The notes beneath the pieces were generated by a model. The model searched no databases and was not told the DNA's origin. It was given only the letters and a program-made list of their open reading frames with translations. Of a stretch of DNA of 64,000 bases, positions 52,872 to 60,897 are shown piece after piece. Made by a program: the position numbers and the translations under genes. Position 1 is the first letter of the stretch; the number at the start of each line of letters is the position of its first letter. The stretch comes from Akkermansiaceae bacterium (GTDB lineage: Bacteria > Verrucomicrobiota > Verrucomicrobiia > Verrucomicrobiales > DEV007), in the NCBI GenBank assembly GCA_024233085.1, contig JACKQC010000004.1, positions 1 through 64,000 on the forward strand. Direction: 5' to 3'.

Positions 52872-52914
52872 CGACGCCTCCGCCCCTTCTCTTTCCGCCG
52901 CCTCTTATTCATTC

Positions 52915-54843
52915 ATGTGGCTCATTGCCGTCAATCTTGAGAACTCGTCCGAGAGGGTGTCGACGCCGGTCGACTCCCTCCCGGTTCGCATTGGCCGCAA
53001 GCCGGAGAGTCTCACCGGCGAGGCAGTCGAGTTGCTCCGCATCCCGTGGGACGACCGCCTGGTGAGCCGGAACCACTGCGTCGCCAGCCGCGACGGCGAG
53101 GACCTCATCGTGCAGCGCCTGCCCGCCCTGACGGGCCGCCCGCGCCCGAACGCCTTCTATTCGAACGTGCCGGCCCGGCAGCGTTCCCCGCTGGATGAGC
53201 CGCTGCGTCTGACCCCCGGCCAGTCCGCCGCCATCGGCGCCCAGGGCCACACGGCGCTCTACTGGCTGCGGTCGCCCGAGGAACTGGACGTCGCCGCGCG
53301 CGAATATCTCGAGCGGGTCGAGGAGGAGAAGGCTTCCTATCTCAAAGAGAAAGCCGGCCCCAATCTCCAGCGCTACGAGGAGGTCGAGCAGCTCGACGAA
53401 TACAGCCTCCGCCTCCAGTTGAAGCTCCTGCAGCGCGACCTGCCCGAGCAGGTGCTCAGCGGCTGGACCACGGAGGAGGAGCTTTTCACCCGCACGGCGG
53501 TCTTTCTGGAGTCCGCCCTGCCGGGACAGAAGGGCGTGGCGGTCGCCTTCCTCGCGGTCGACGACCGCCTTGACGGCTCGGTGGAATACCGGCTGCTGAA
53601 TCCCGATCCCCACAAGCGCGCGGACTTCCGTCCCAGCCGCACCCTGCTGGCCCAGTTGGACCTCGACGACCCCAACCCGGGCGACATCCACCTCTGGACC
53701 TCGGAAACCGACATGGCCGCCTTCCGCACCCAGAGCAGCCTCGGCCGGCAGATCGACTGGGTCGCGGCGCTGCCGGTGGCGACTCTGGACCGCGACGCGA
53801 CCCTCTATCACGACACCGACGGGCTCCCGGTTTACCTCTATGTCGAGACCCGGCGCGCCAGCGACGTGGCGGCCGTCGGGTTCATCCCCTTCCTGCGGTT
53901 GATCGCCTCGCTGGTGGCCTCGCTGCTATCGGCCCGCGAGCGCCAGCGCATTCAGGACCAGATGTCGGCCTACTTTTCCCCGGCCCTGCGCGAGGTGATG
54001 CGGGAGGGCGACCAGTCCGCGCTGGAGCCGGCCATGGTCGACTGCACGGTGATGTTCGCCGATCGGCGCGGCCATTCGCGCATTCTCGAGACCGCCCGCA
54101 CCGACGAGGACATTCTGCTGCAACTGCGGGAAAACCAGCGCGTCGTCGGCGCCATCACGCAAAAGGTCTTCGATCACGACGGGGTCATCACCGACTTCGC
54201 CGGCGACGGCGCGCTCGCCCTGTGGGGCTGGCCCACCTGGGGCGAGTCGGCCAAAAGCCACGCCCGCCGGGCCGTCGAAGCCGCCGAGGCCATCGTCCGC
54301 GGCCTGGAAAAGGACGCCACCTACGAGGAGGAGCATGGCCGCGTGATGTCGGCGGTGCGCATCGGCGTTTCCACCGGCCGCATCGCCGTGGGCAAGACCG
54401 GACCGCGGCAGCAGTGGCACATCAGCGTCTTCGGCAGCGTGGCCAATCTGGGCGCCCGTCTCGAGCGCATCGCCAAGGAGTTTCGCGTGCCCATTATCCT
54501 CTCCGGCGAAACCGCCTCCCGCCTCGGCGGCCGGGGCGCCAAGCGGCTGCTGCGCAAGCTGTGCTTCATCCGGCCCGCCGGATTCGAGCGCTCCTATCCC
54601 ATCCACGAGCTGGTCCTGCCGCGGGAGCTGGGAGGTTCCGGCGCCTCGCCCGGGGACGTGAAGACGTATGAACAGGCGCTCGCCCGCTTCGTCGAAACCG
54701 ACTGGGACGGATGCGAATCCCTCCTCCGACAGCTTCCGCCCGAGGACGCCCCCGCCCAATGGTTGTTGAAAAAGACCCGCCTTTTCCGCAAGGATCCCCC
54801 CGACCCCGGGTGGGAGGGCGACATCGTCAGCCTCTCCAAGTGA
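52915..54843 (+). CDS. FHA domain - class III adenylate/guanylate cyclase
   Basis: 642 aa from the ATG at 52915. An N-terminal FHA domain (residues 1-120) has the IGRKPE start and the phosphothreonine-binding SRNH (51-54). A GAF-like middle (about 190-350) is followed by a cyclase catalytic domain: D383 in VMFADRRGHS and D431 in DFAGDGALALWG bind metal, and SVANLGARLERIAKE supplies the Asn/Arg pair. The usual DIRGFT has changed to DRRGHS. Base selectivity is uncertain. Forward neighbour of a kinase gene 75 bp downstream, so the FHA domain may read that kinase's phosphorylation and set cAMP output. Confidence 0.9.
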   Translation: MWLIAVNLENSSERVSTPVDSLPVRIGRKPESLTGEAVELLRIPWDDRLVSRNHCVASRDGEDLIVQRLPALTGRPRPNAFYSNVPARQRSPLDEPLRLTPGQSAAIGAQGHTALYWLRSPEELDVAAREYLERVEEEKASYLKEKAGPNLQRYEEVEQLDEYSLRLQLKLLQRDLPEQVLSGWTTEEELFTRTAVFLESALPGQKGVAVAFLAVDDRLDGSVEYRLLNPDPHKRADFRPSRTLLAQLDLDDPNPGDIHLWTSETDMAAFRTQSSLGRQIDWVAALPVATLDRDATLYHDTDGLPVYLYVETRRASDVAAVGFIPFLRLIASLVASLLSARERQRIQDQMSAYFSPALREVMREGDQSALEPAMVDCTVMFADRRGHSRILETARTDEDILLQLRENQRVVGAITQKVFDHDGVITDFAGDGALALWGWPTWGESAKSHARRAVEAAEAIVRGLEKDATYEEEHGRVMSAVRIGVSTGRIAVGKTGPRQQWHISVFGSVANLGARLERIAKEFRVPIILSGETASRLGGRGAKRLLRKLCFIRPAGFERSYPIHELVLPRELGGSGASPGDVKTYEQALARFVETDWDGCESLLRQLPPEDAPAQWLLKKTRLFRKDPPDPGWEGDIVSLSK

Positions 54844-54918
54844 CCGCGTGACTCTCACGCCCGGCCCGGACGAAAACGGCGCGCGCCTCCCCGAAGATTC
54901 CCCTTTCCCCCTTCCCCG

Positions 54919-57084
54919 TTGAATCCCGAAGACATCCAGATCAAGGACTACCAGATCCACCTCCCCCCGCTCGGGGAGGGCTCCTACGGCCGTGTCTTTC
55001 GCGCCACCTACCGCGGCATCTCGGATCGGGCTTTGAAAATCTTCCGGCCCGGCGGAGTCGATCTCTCCACCATGGCGCGCGAGCTGGAAAAGCTCTCCAG
55101 CGTCGCCGAGCACCATGGCATCGTCACCCTGCACGACTTCGACCTGCTCAACGCCCCGCCCTACTACGCGATGGGCCTGCACGCCGACCAGCGGCCCGGG
55201 GGCGTGTGGGAGACCCGCACCCTCGAGCGGCTCTGCGGCCACACCGACCAGCGCGAGGCCTGGCGCCTGCTGCGCGAGATCGCCGACGCGCTGGCTTACC
55301 TGCACCGGCACCACATCGTCCACTGCGACGTCAAGCCCAGCAACATCCTGCTCACCGACGAGACACCCTTCCGCGTGAAGATCTGCGACTTTGGCCAGAG
55401 CCGCGGCGACGCCCTGGAGGGATTCCGGCCCGCCGGCACCCCTCTCTACGCCGCGCCCGAGCAGCTCCGCAATCCCCGCGACTCCGCCGAGGGCAAGGGC
55501 TTTCGCTGGGACGTCTACAGCTTCGGAGTCGTCGCCCACAAGCTGGTCACCGGCAAACTGCCCCGCCTCCAGGACCTCGCCGACACCGAGCGCCGCAGCT
55601 TCGACCCCGAGGCCACCGTCGCCGAAGCCAGCATCGACGGCACCCTCGCCGAGAGCCGCGTTTACGACGGCGAGCGCGTCGCCCGCCGGCTCGAGACCGA
55701 ATCCACCGTCCGCTGGCCACCCGGACTCCGCATCCATCCCCAGCGCCGCGAACTCATCGAGCGCTGCCTGAATCTCGATCCCCGCCGCCGCTTCGCCGAC
55801 ATGCGCGAAGTCTTTTCCGAGATGCAGGAGATCGACCAGCAACGCGCCGTCCGCCGCGCCCGCCGCCTCAATCTCCTCTTCGCCGCCCTCCTCGTCATCT
55901 GCCTCTGGGCCTCCGGCCTGGCCCTCATCCAGGCCCGCCGCGCCCACCAGGCCACCGCCGACGCCATGAAATCCCGCGAGCAGGCCGAGGAACTCGTCTT
56001 TTTCATCGTCAACAAACTCAACCGCGAGGAACTCTCCGGCCCCTCCCTCGACAAGCTCTACGAGCACATCGCCGACAACGCCGAGACCTACCTCGACAAC
56101 CTCCCCAAGAGCCGGCGTTCCTCCACCCTGCTTCGCATCTCCGCCAACACCGCCTCGCTCCGCGGCCGCCAGGCCCTCGAAAACGGCGACCTCGAAGGCG
56201 CCCTCGAAAAATTCCGCAAAGCCTACGAAATCCGCTCCCAACTCGCCGGATCCGAAGCCGAAATCCCCGAACTCGCCTCGCTCGCCTCCGTCGACCTCAT
56301 GGAAATCGGGGCCGTCCTCGAACAGCTTGGCCGTTTCGACGAGGCTCTCGACGCCTACGATCAGGCCCTCGACTGGCGCGTGCGAGACGTCGATCTCGAT
56401 CTCCCGCTGCCGCTTCCCGAACTGCGCCGCGTCACCGAGTGCCACGTCGCGCTCGCCAACGCCCACGAACGCGCCGGCAACAACGCCAAGGCCGGCGCCG
56501 CCCTGCAACGGGCCGTCGCCTTGCACGACATCACCGCCAGGGCCGCGACCGACGCTCTCATGGCGCCGCTGGGCCGCGACTTGCTTCCCCTGCTCGGCCA
56601 TCTCGGCCGCCTCCAGCTCGCCGGGAAAGACACCGCCGGCGCCGAAGCCACCTACGAGCGCCTGAAGACCGTCGCCCTCACCCTCGAAAACGCCGTGACC
56701 GACGACAGCGGCGACACCCGCGCCGAGGCGCTCGCCGCCCAGGCCGAAGCGCTCAACGCCCTCGGCCGTCTCAAGTCGCTCGCCGCCGACGGCGAGGCCG
56801 CGATGGCCCTCTTTCGCGACGAAATCCGCATCCGCCAGCAGCTCAGCGACGAACGCCCCTTCGACTCCCGGATCCGCCTCGCGCTGGCCGACGCCTGCGC
56901 GAATCTCGGCCAATCGCTCGACCGGAACGACCGCGCCCAGCGCACCGTCGCCCTCTATCATTTGCAGCAGGCCGTCGCCATCCTCAGCCGCCTACCCAAC
57001 GAACTCCGCGAAAGCGCCGCCGTCGACGAAAAGATTCTCGACTGGCAGGAGCAAATCTCGGCCATCCTCGAGATGGACGAATGA
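54919..57084 (+). CDS. Membrane Ser/Thr protein kinase with C-terminal TPR region
   Basis: 721 aa, starting at a TTG (54919) with the kinase beginning at residue 10. Glycine loop LGEGSYGRVF, K40, catalytic HCDVKPSN (135-142, D137 present) and DFG (157-159) indicate an active Hanks kinase. One TM helix lies near residues 316-336. The rest is TPR: GDLEGALEKFRKAYEIRSQL, RFDEALDAYDQALDWRV, NAKAGAALQRAVALHD. It probably signals by phosphorylating partners such as the FHA-cyclase gene just upstream, an inference from neighbourhood. Similar in plan to the pseudokinase at 48287-50776. Confidence 0.9.
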   Translation: MNPEDIQIKDYQIHLPPLGEGSYGRVFRATYRGISDRALKIFRPGGVDLSTMARELEKLSSVAEHHGIVTLHDFDLLNAPPYYAMGLHADQRPGGVWETRTLERLCGHTDQREAWRLLREIADALAYLHRHHIVHCDVKPSNILLTDETPFRVKICDFGQSRGDALEGFRPAGTPLYAAPEQLRNPRDSAEGKGFRWDVYSFGVVAHKLVTGKLPRLQDLADTERRSFDPEATVAEASIDGTLAESRVYDGERVARRLETESTVRWPPGLRIHPQRRELIERCLNLDPRRRFADMREVFSEMQEIDQQRAVRRARRLNLLFAALLVICLWASGLALIQARRAHQATADAMKSREQAEELVFFIVNKLNREELSGPSLDKLYEHIADNAETYLDNLPKSRRSSTLLRISANTASLRGRQALENGDLEGALEKFRKAYEIRSQLAGSEAEIPELASLASVDLMEIGAVLEQLGRFDEALDAYDQALDWRVRDVDLDLPLPLPELRRVTECHVALANAHERAGNNAKAGAALQRAVALHDITARAATDALMAPLGRDLLPLLGHLGRLQLAGKDTAGAEATYERLKTVALTLENAVTDDSGDTRAEALAAQAEALNALGRLKSLAADGEAAMALFRDEIRIRQQLSDERPFDSRIRLALADACANLGQSLDRNDRAQRTVALYHLQQAVAILSRLPNELRESAAVDEKILDWQEQISAILEMDE

Positions 57085-57158
57085 CGCGCCGCGAAGGGTG
57101 GCGGCGTTCGCGAGCATTCCGAAAGTCCGACTCCGAGCCCGTTGGAATTCCCCGGGCC

Positions 57159-57336
57159 GTAGCGGAATTCGTGAGAATTCCGACCGAATCTGTAGCGGAA
57201 TTCGCGAGAATTCCGACCGAATCTGTAGCGGAATTCGCGAGAATTCCGACCGAAGCTGTCCAATCGGCGGCGTTGATTTCGAAAAACTCTCGCAAATCCC
57301 GTCGCGTTTACTCGGAATTCTCACGAATTCCGCTAC
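57159..57336. repeat. REP palindrome cluster upstream of the RAYT gene
   Basis: Three direct units beginning GTAGCGGAATTC at 57159, 57192 and 57225 (33-bp period), each with the palindromic core CGGAATTCG(T/C)GAGAATTCCG, and one inverted unit at about 57313-57336 ending just before the transposase start at 57349. Confidence 0.93.
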
Positions 57337-57348
57337 GATCGATTCGCC

Positions 57349-57942
57349 ATGAACGACGAAAGCGATCACGACGAATCGAGACACTCCTATCTGCGCCGAC
57401 TGTCGCCCGACGCCTATCGGGGACATGCTTATGTTCATTGGTCGCTCACGATCGAAGGCCGGCGCCGAAGTTGGCTGACGCCCGAATTTCACGCCACGTT
57501 TCGGGAACTGCTCGGGCACACGGCGTTTCGGCAATCGGTCTGCGCGCCGCTCTATTGCCTTATGCCCGATCATCTGCATTTGCTTTGGGTTGGGTTTTCC
57601 GAATCGTCGGATCAACGGAAAGCGATGCGTTTCCTGCGCGCTCGGACGAACAAGATGCTCCTGAATCCCGGCGGCTTCGAATGGCAGAAACAGCCGTATG
57701 ACAATGTCCTTCGAGAGAAAGACAGGAACCGGGACGCCTTTCCCAGCGTGGCGGCTTACATTCGCGAGAACCCGCTTCGGGCCGGGCTCGTCGATTCCGA
57801 GTCGAAACTTTCGAACTATCCTTACCTCGGCTGTCACTTGCCTGGATACCCCGACATTTCAATTTGGGATCGTGATTTTTGGGACCGTTTCTGGAAAATC
57901 TATTACGAGCGCCTTGTGACCCGCGACGAGGACAGGCTGTGA
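57349..57942 (+). CDS. REP-associated tyrosine transposase (RAYT, Y1/HUH family)
   Basis: 197-aa member of the IS200/IS605-like Y1 transposase family. The HUH motif is HLH (75-77) in YCLMPDHLHLLWVG, and the active tyrosine is Y137 in SVAAYIRENPLRAGLV. These proteins are domesticated single-copy enzymes that process REP hairpins, which lie on both sides here (57159-57336 and 57968-58090). Full length and uninterrupted, so it may be active. Confidence 0.95.
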   Translation: MNDESDHDESRHSYLRRLSPDAYRGHAYVHWSLTIEGRRRSWLTPEFHATFRELLGHTAFRQSVCAPLYCLMPDHLHLLWVGFSESSDQRKAMRFLRARTNKMLLNPGGFEWQKQPYDNVLREKDRNRDAFPSVAAYIRENPLRAGLVDSESKLSNYPYLGCHLPGYPDISIWDRDFWDRFWKIYYERLVTRDEDRL

Positions 57943-57967
57943 CTTGAGTGCCTTTGGATTCGCGGAT

Positions 57968-58090
57968 CGGAATTCTCACGAATTCCGCTACATTTCAGCA
58001 TTCGGAAAGTGCAATGCCCGAGTCGTAGCGGAATTCGTGAGAATTCCGAAAGCCCGACCCCGATCCGAAGCGAAATTCGTGGGAAATCCG
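57968..58090. repeat. REP palindrome cluster downstream of the RAYT gene
   Basis: One inverted unit at 57968-57992 (CGGAATTCTCACGAATTCCG, then CTAC), one direct unit at 58024-58048, and one decayed direct unit at about 58067-58090 (GAAATTCGTGGGAAATCC). Confidence 0.9.
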
Positions 58091-58129
58091 AAAAAACGCC
58101 CTTACCCGCCATGGATCCCCCGCCCCTTT

Positions 58130-58170
58130 CAACCTAACCCTGTTGACTCCCACACCTAACCCTCTTCACT
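58130..58170. repeat. Dispersed palindromic element, copy 7 (decayed, before sulfatase)
   Basis: Two decayed half-sites in the same direction, AACCTAACCCTGTTGACTC (about 58131) and ACCTAACCCTCTTCACTCC (about 58154), ending 5 bp before the sulfatase ATG. Confidence 0.7.
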
Positions 58171-58174
58171 CCCC

Positions 58175-59644
58175 ATGCCAACCCTGTTCGATCGCTCCAG
58201 ACTTTTCGCCGCGTTCGCGATTTTCGCCGCCTTTTACGCCGAAACGGCCGGCGCCGCCGAACGCCCCAATGTCCTCTGGATCGTCGCCGACGACCTCGGT
58301 CCCGAACTCGGCTGCCACGGCTACGCCGGCGTCGCCACGCCCCAGATCGACCGCCTCGCCGCCGGGGGCGTCCGGTTCACCCGCGCCTTCGCCACCGCGC
58401 CGGTCTGCTCGCCGTCGCGCTCGGCCTTCATCACCGGCATGTATCAGACCGCCATCGGCGCCCACCATCACCGCACCGAGATACCGAGACCGCTTCCCGT
58501 TCCGGTGAAGCCGGTCACGGATCTCTTTCACGCCGCCGGCTATCGCACCTGCAATTCCGCCGGCCCGCCGAACTTCGAAAAGCCCGGCAAAATCGACTAC
58601 AACTTCGTCCACGACCCGAAGCAACTCTTTGACGGCGCCGACTGGAGGAACCGCGCCGAGAACCAGCCCTTCTTTGCCCAGATCCAGATCAACGAGCCGC
58701 ACCGGCCCTTCGTGAAATCGGACAAGCCGTGCCCCGCCGAGGCGAAGATTCCCGCCTTCTATCCCGACCACCCCGTTACCCGCGCCGACTGGGCCAACTA
58801 TCTCGCGTCCATCGAGGTCCTCGACACGAAGGTCGGCGAAATTCTCGACCGCCTCGACGCCGAGGGGTTGACGGACAACACGGTGGTTTTCTTCTTCGGC
58901 GACCACGGGCGCCCCCACGTCCGCGGCAAGCAATGGCTCTACGAGGGCGGTCTCCACATCCCGCTCATCGTCCGTTGGCCCGGCAAGCTCGCTCCCGGCG
59001 GCGTCGATGAGCGCCTCGTCAGCATGATCGACCTCGCCCCGGCCTCGCTCGCCGCCGCCGGCATCGCCGTGCCCGCCTGGATGCAGGGCCGCGATCTGTT
59101 TGCCGCCGATTTCGCCAACGGTCGCGACGCCGTCTATGCCGCCCGCGACCGCTGCGGCGACGCCCTCGACCGCATCCGCTGCGTCCGGACGGAGCGCTGG
59201 AAGTACATCCGCAACTTCGAGCCCGAGCGCTCCTATTCCCAAGTCAGCAGCTACAAGAAACTCCAGTATCCCGTCCTCACGCTGATGGCCGTGATGCACG
59301 CTCAGGGCCGCCTCGACGGTGCCCAGGAAGCGTGGTTCGCCGAGACCCGGCCTTCCGAGGAACTCTACGACCTCGACGCCGATCCCGACGAACGGCACAA
59401 CCTCGCCTCCGATCCCGCCCACGCCGAGACGCTGGCCGAGTTGCGCGGAAAACTCGAAACCTGGCTCGCCGAAACCGGTGACCAGGGCGCCGAACCCGAG
59501 GGCGACGCCGCCTTCTTCGAGGAACTCCTCGCCAACAGTCGCCGTTACTACGAGAACGGCATGAAGCGCAAGAATCTCGCCCCCGACATCTCCGACCGCG
59601 ATTATCTGGAATGGTGGGAGCGGGAGTTGGGGATCAAAGAGTAA
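58175..59644 (+). CDS. Exported sulfatase
   Basis: 489 aa with a signal peptide (residues about 8-28). Formylglycine motif CSPSR (78-82, Cys78); metal ligands NVLWIVADDLGPELGCHG and FFFGDHGRPHVRGKQWLYEG; the C-terminus reads WERELGIKE. It needs activation by an FGE or another maturase, which is not within this window as an active copy. Expected to act on a sulfated polysaccharide in the periplasm. A 23-bp part of its 3' end recurs at 60355-60377. Confidence 0.95.
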   Translation: MPTLFDRSRLFAAFAIFAAFYAETAGAAERPNVLWIVADDLGPELGCHGYAGVATPQIDRLAAGGVRFTRAFATAPVCSPSRSAFITGMYQTAIGAHHHRTEIPRPLPVPVKPVTDLFHAAGYRTCNSAGPPNFEKPGKIDYNFVHDPKQLFDGADWRNRAENQPFFAQIQINEPHRPFVKSDKPCPAEAKIPAFYPDHPVTRADWANYLASIEVLDTKVGEILDRLDAEGLTDNTVVFFFGDHGRPHVRGKQWLYEGGLHIPLIVRWPGKLAPGGVDERLVSMIDLAPASLAAAGIAVPAWMQGRDLFAADFANGRDAVYAARDRCGDALDRIRCVRTERWKYIRNFEPERSYSQVSSYKKLQYPVLTLMAVMHAQGRLDGAQEAWFAETRPSEELYDLDADPDERHNLASDPAHAETLAELRGKLETWLAETGDQGAEPEGDAAFFEELLANSRRYYENGMKRKNLAPDISDRDYLEWWERELGIKE

Positions 59645-59659
59645 AAGCCATGGCGCCCG

Positions 59660-60067
59660 TCAGTCCGCGTCGTCGTTCCTCACCGATTCGCCAGGAGCGA
59701 ACGATTCCGGAAGGGAAGGCCGCGCGACCCACGACCTGTTCCTGAGCTGAAAGGCACGCCCCGGGATCAGGCCCGGGTCGATATTTGCCAGAAACCATTC
59801 GAGTCTCCGCAAAATCGCCGCCCGATTCGGCTGCTTCAACGCGATGACCACCAATCCCGCATGATTGGGATACCGATGCCTCAGCGTGTGGAAAAAATCG
59901 CGATCGGTCGAAAGAATCGCGGCGGACGCCTTTTGAGCCTCCTCCAGCAATACCGAATCTTCGGCTCCCTCGAGTTTCGTTCCGCGCGGATCGACACATT
60001 CGTGGCCAAAACTTTCAATCAGGGCGAGGGCCGCCTTTGGAAAATTTTCGTCGAAGAAAAACCTCAC
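59660..60067 (-). CDS. DUF5615 PIN-like toxin candidate
   Basis: 135 aa, starting at a GTG (60067) whose last two bases share the TGA stop of the DUF433 gene. The start VRFFFDENFPKAALALIES and LSTDRDFFHTLRHRYPNHAGLVVI are the DUF5615 pattern, with the acidic residues D7, E8, D55 and D57 that would form a PIN-type nuclease site. The C-terminal WFLANIDPGLIPGRAFQLRNR closes the domain. Together with the overlapping DUF433 gene it looks like a type II toxin-antitoxin pair. Confidence 0.85.
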   Translation of the reverse strand: MRFFFDENFPKAALALIESFGHECVDPRGTKLEGAEDSVLLEEAQKASAAILSTDRDFFHTLRHRYPNHAGLVVIALKQPNRAAILRRLEWFLANIDPGLIPGRAFQLRNRSWVARPSLPESFAPGESVRNDDAD

Positions 60068-60291
60068 GCCACCGCTTCGTAATTCGATTCCTGAAAATCG
60101 CTTAGTTCGCTGGCAAACTCGAGCGCCGCGGCGATGTCTTCGCGCGTCACGCCGGGATAATCTTCGAGCAGCATCTCGACGGTATCGCCGCCCGCAAGCG
60201 CCCCGAGAAGGGTCGACACCAGAACACGCGTCCCCGCGATCACCGGCTTCCCGTGACAAACCGTTGGCGTGATGGAAATCCTGTCATTCAT
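60064..60291 (-). CDS. DUF433 antitoxin candidate
   Basis: 75 aa, winged-helix DUF433. The family signature CHGKPVIAGTRVLVSTLLGALAG is split here at residues 12-34, and DYPGVTREDIAAALEFAS is the helical end. It would bind DNA and neutralise the downstream DUF5615 protein, whose GTG overlaps its stop by GTGA. Confidence 0.88.
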   Translation of the reverse strand: MNDRISITPTVCHGKPVIAGTRVLVSTLLGALAGGDTVEMLLEDYPGVTREDIAAALEFASELSDFQESNYEAVA

Positions 60292-60458
60292 TGGACTTCA
60301 CACCTTCGGCGCACTCGACCTCACCGTCAAGGCGGCCACGATGGTCGAAAGACAATCTGGAATGGTGGAAGCGGGAGCCGGGCGTGCCCCACAGTCTTGG
60401 AAAGGGTTTCATTCTTGCTCCGTATCCGAAAGCTTTGAAAACACATCAGGTCAGCTCC

Positions 60459-60794
60459 ATGAAGGCAATCGGAATGTCGATCGGAATCACGATCTCGTGT
60501 CTCTTGGGCGCGTGCGCCAATCGAAGTGAGTTCGGTTGCGTGCCCGTTCCCTATCACATCACGCTCAGCCCGACGGCGCCCGAGTCCGATGGCTTCACAC
60601 TGGTCCGGATCGCGACGAGCGGCAATGTGACGATTCGCGGGGCCGGCGATTCGCGGCTGACGGCCCGTATCGGCGAGACGTTCCAAGATATCGATAATCC
60701 CGAGAAAAATTCAGGGCTCGTTCTCAAGTCCGTGGATCTGGAAAGCGGCGAAGTCGTTCTCGAAACGACGATGTTTGTCATGACCGTCGAGTGA
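60459..60794 (+). CDS. Small lipoprotein of unknown function
   Basis: 111 aa from the ATG at 60459. The signal peptide ends in the lipobox LLGAC (Cys19). The mature part is beta-rich (HITLSPTAPESDGFTLVRIA, GLVLKSVDLESGEVVLETT) and matches no family I know. Upstream sequence in the same frame is the sulfatase-like scrap and is left out. Confidence 0.65.
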   Translation: MKAIGMSIGITISCLLGACANRSEFGCVPVPYHITLSPTAPESDGFTLVRIATSGNVTIRGAGDSRLTARIGETFQDIDNPEKNSGLVLKSVDLESGEVVLETTMFVMTVE

Positions 60795-60897
60795 AGGCGC
60801 GATCGTCAATTGTTAGCCCCAAGAAACTGGCCACCGAAGTCCCTGAACCGTCTTCCCCGCACTGGATTTCTCCCGCAACCCGGTTCAGGTTGCGGCC

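Larger units (their letters stand above)
59604..60377. repeat. Direct repeat of the sulfatase 3' end flanking the DUF433/DUF5615 pair
   Basis: 59604-59626 and 60355-60377 differ at one base in 23 (core CTGGAATGGTGG); the second also encodes LEWWKREPG in frame, like the sulfatase's LEWWERELG. Between them lies the toxin-antitoxin-like pair, so the copies may mark an insertion or be the rest of a second sulfatase gene. Confidence 0.6.

Noticed and set aside
56958..57295. Small proteins with repeated VGILANSATDS-type peptides
   Set aside because: The repeats are only translation of REP units; frames overlap the end of the kinase gene.
55206..57701. 831-aa Arg/Pro-rich frame over the kinase and into the RAYT
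   Set aside because: Out-of-frame reading of the kinase and REP array; no recognisable domain.
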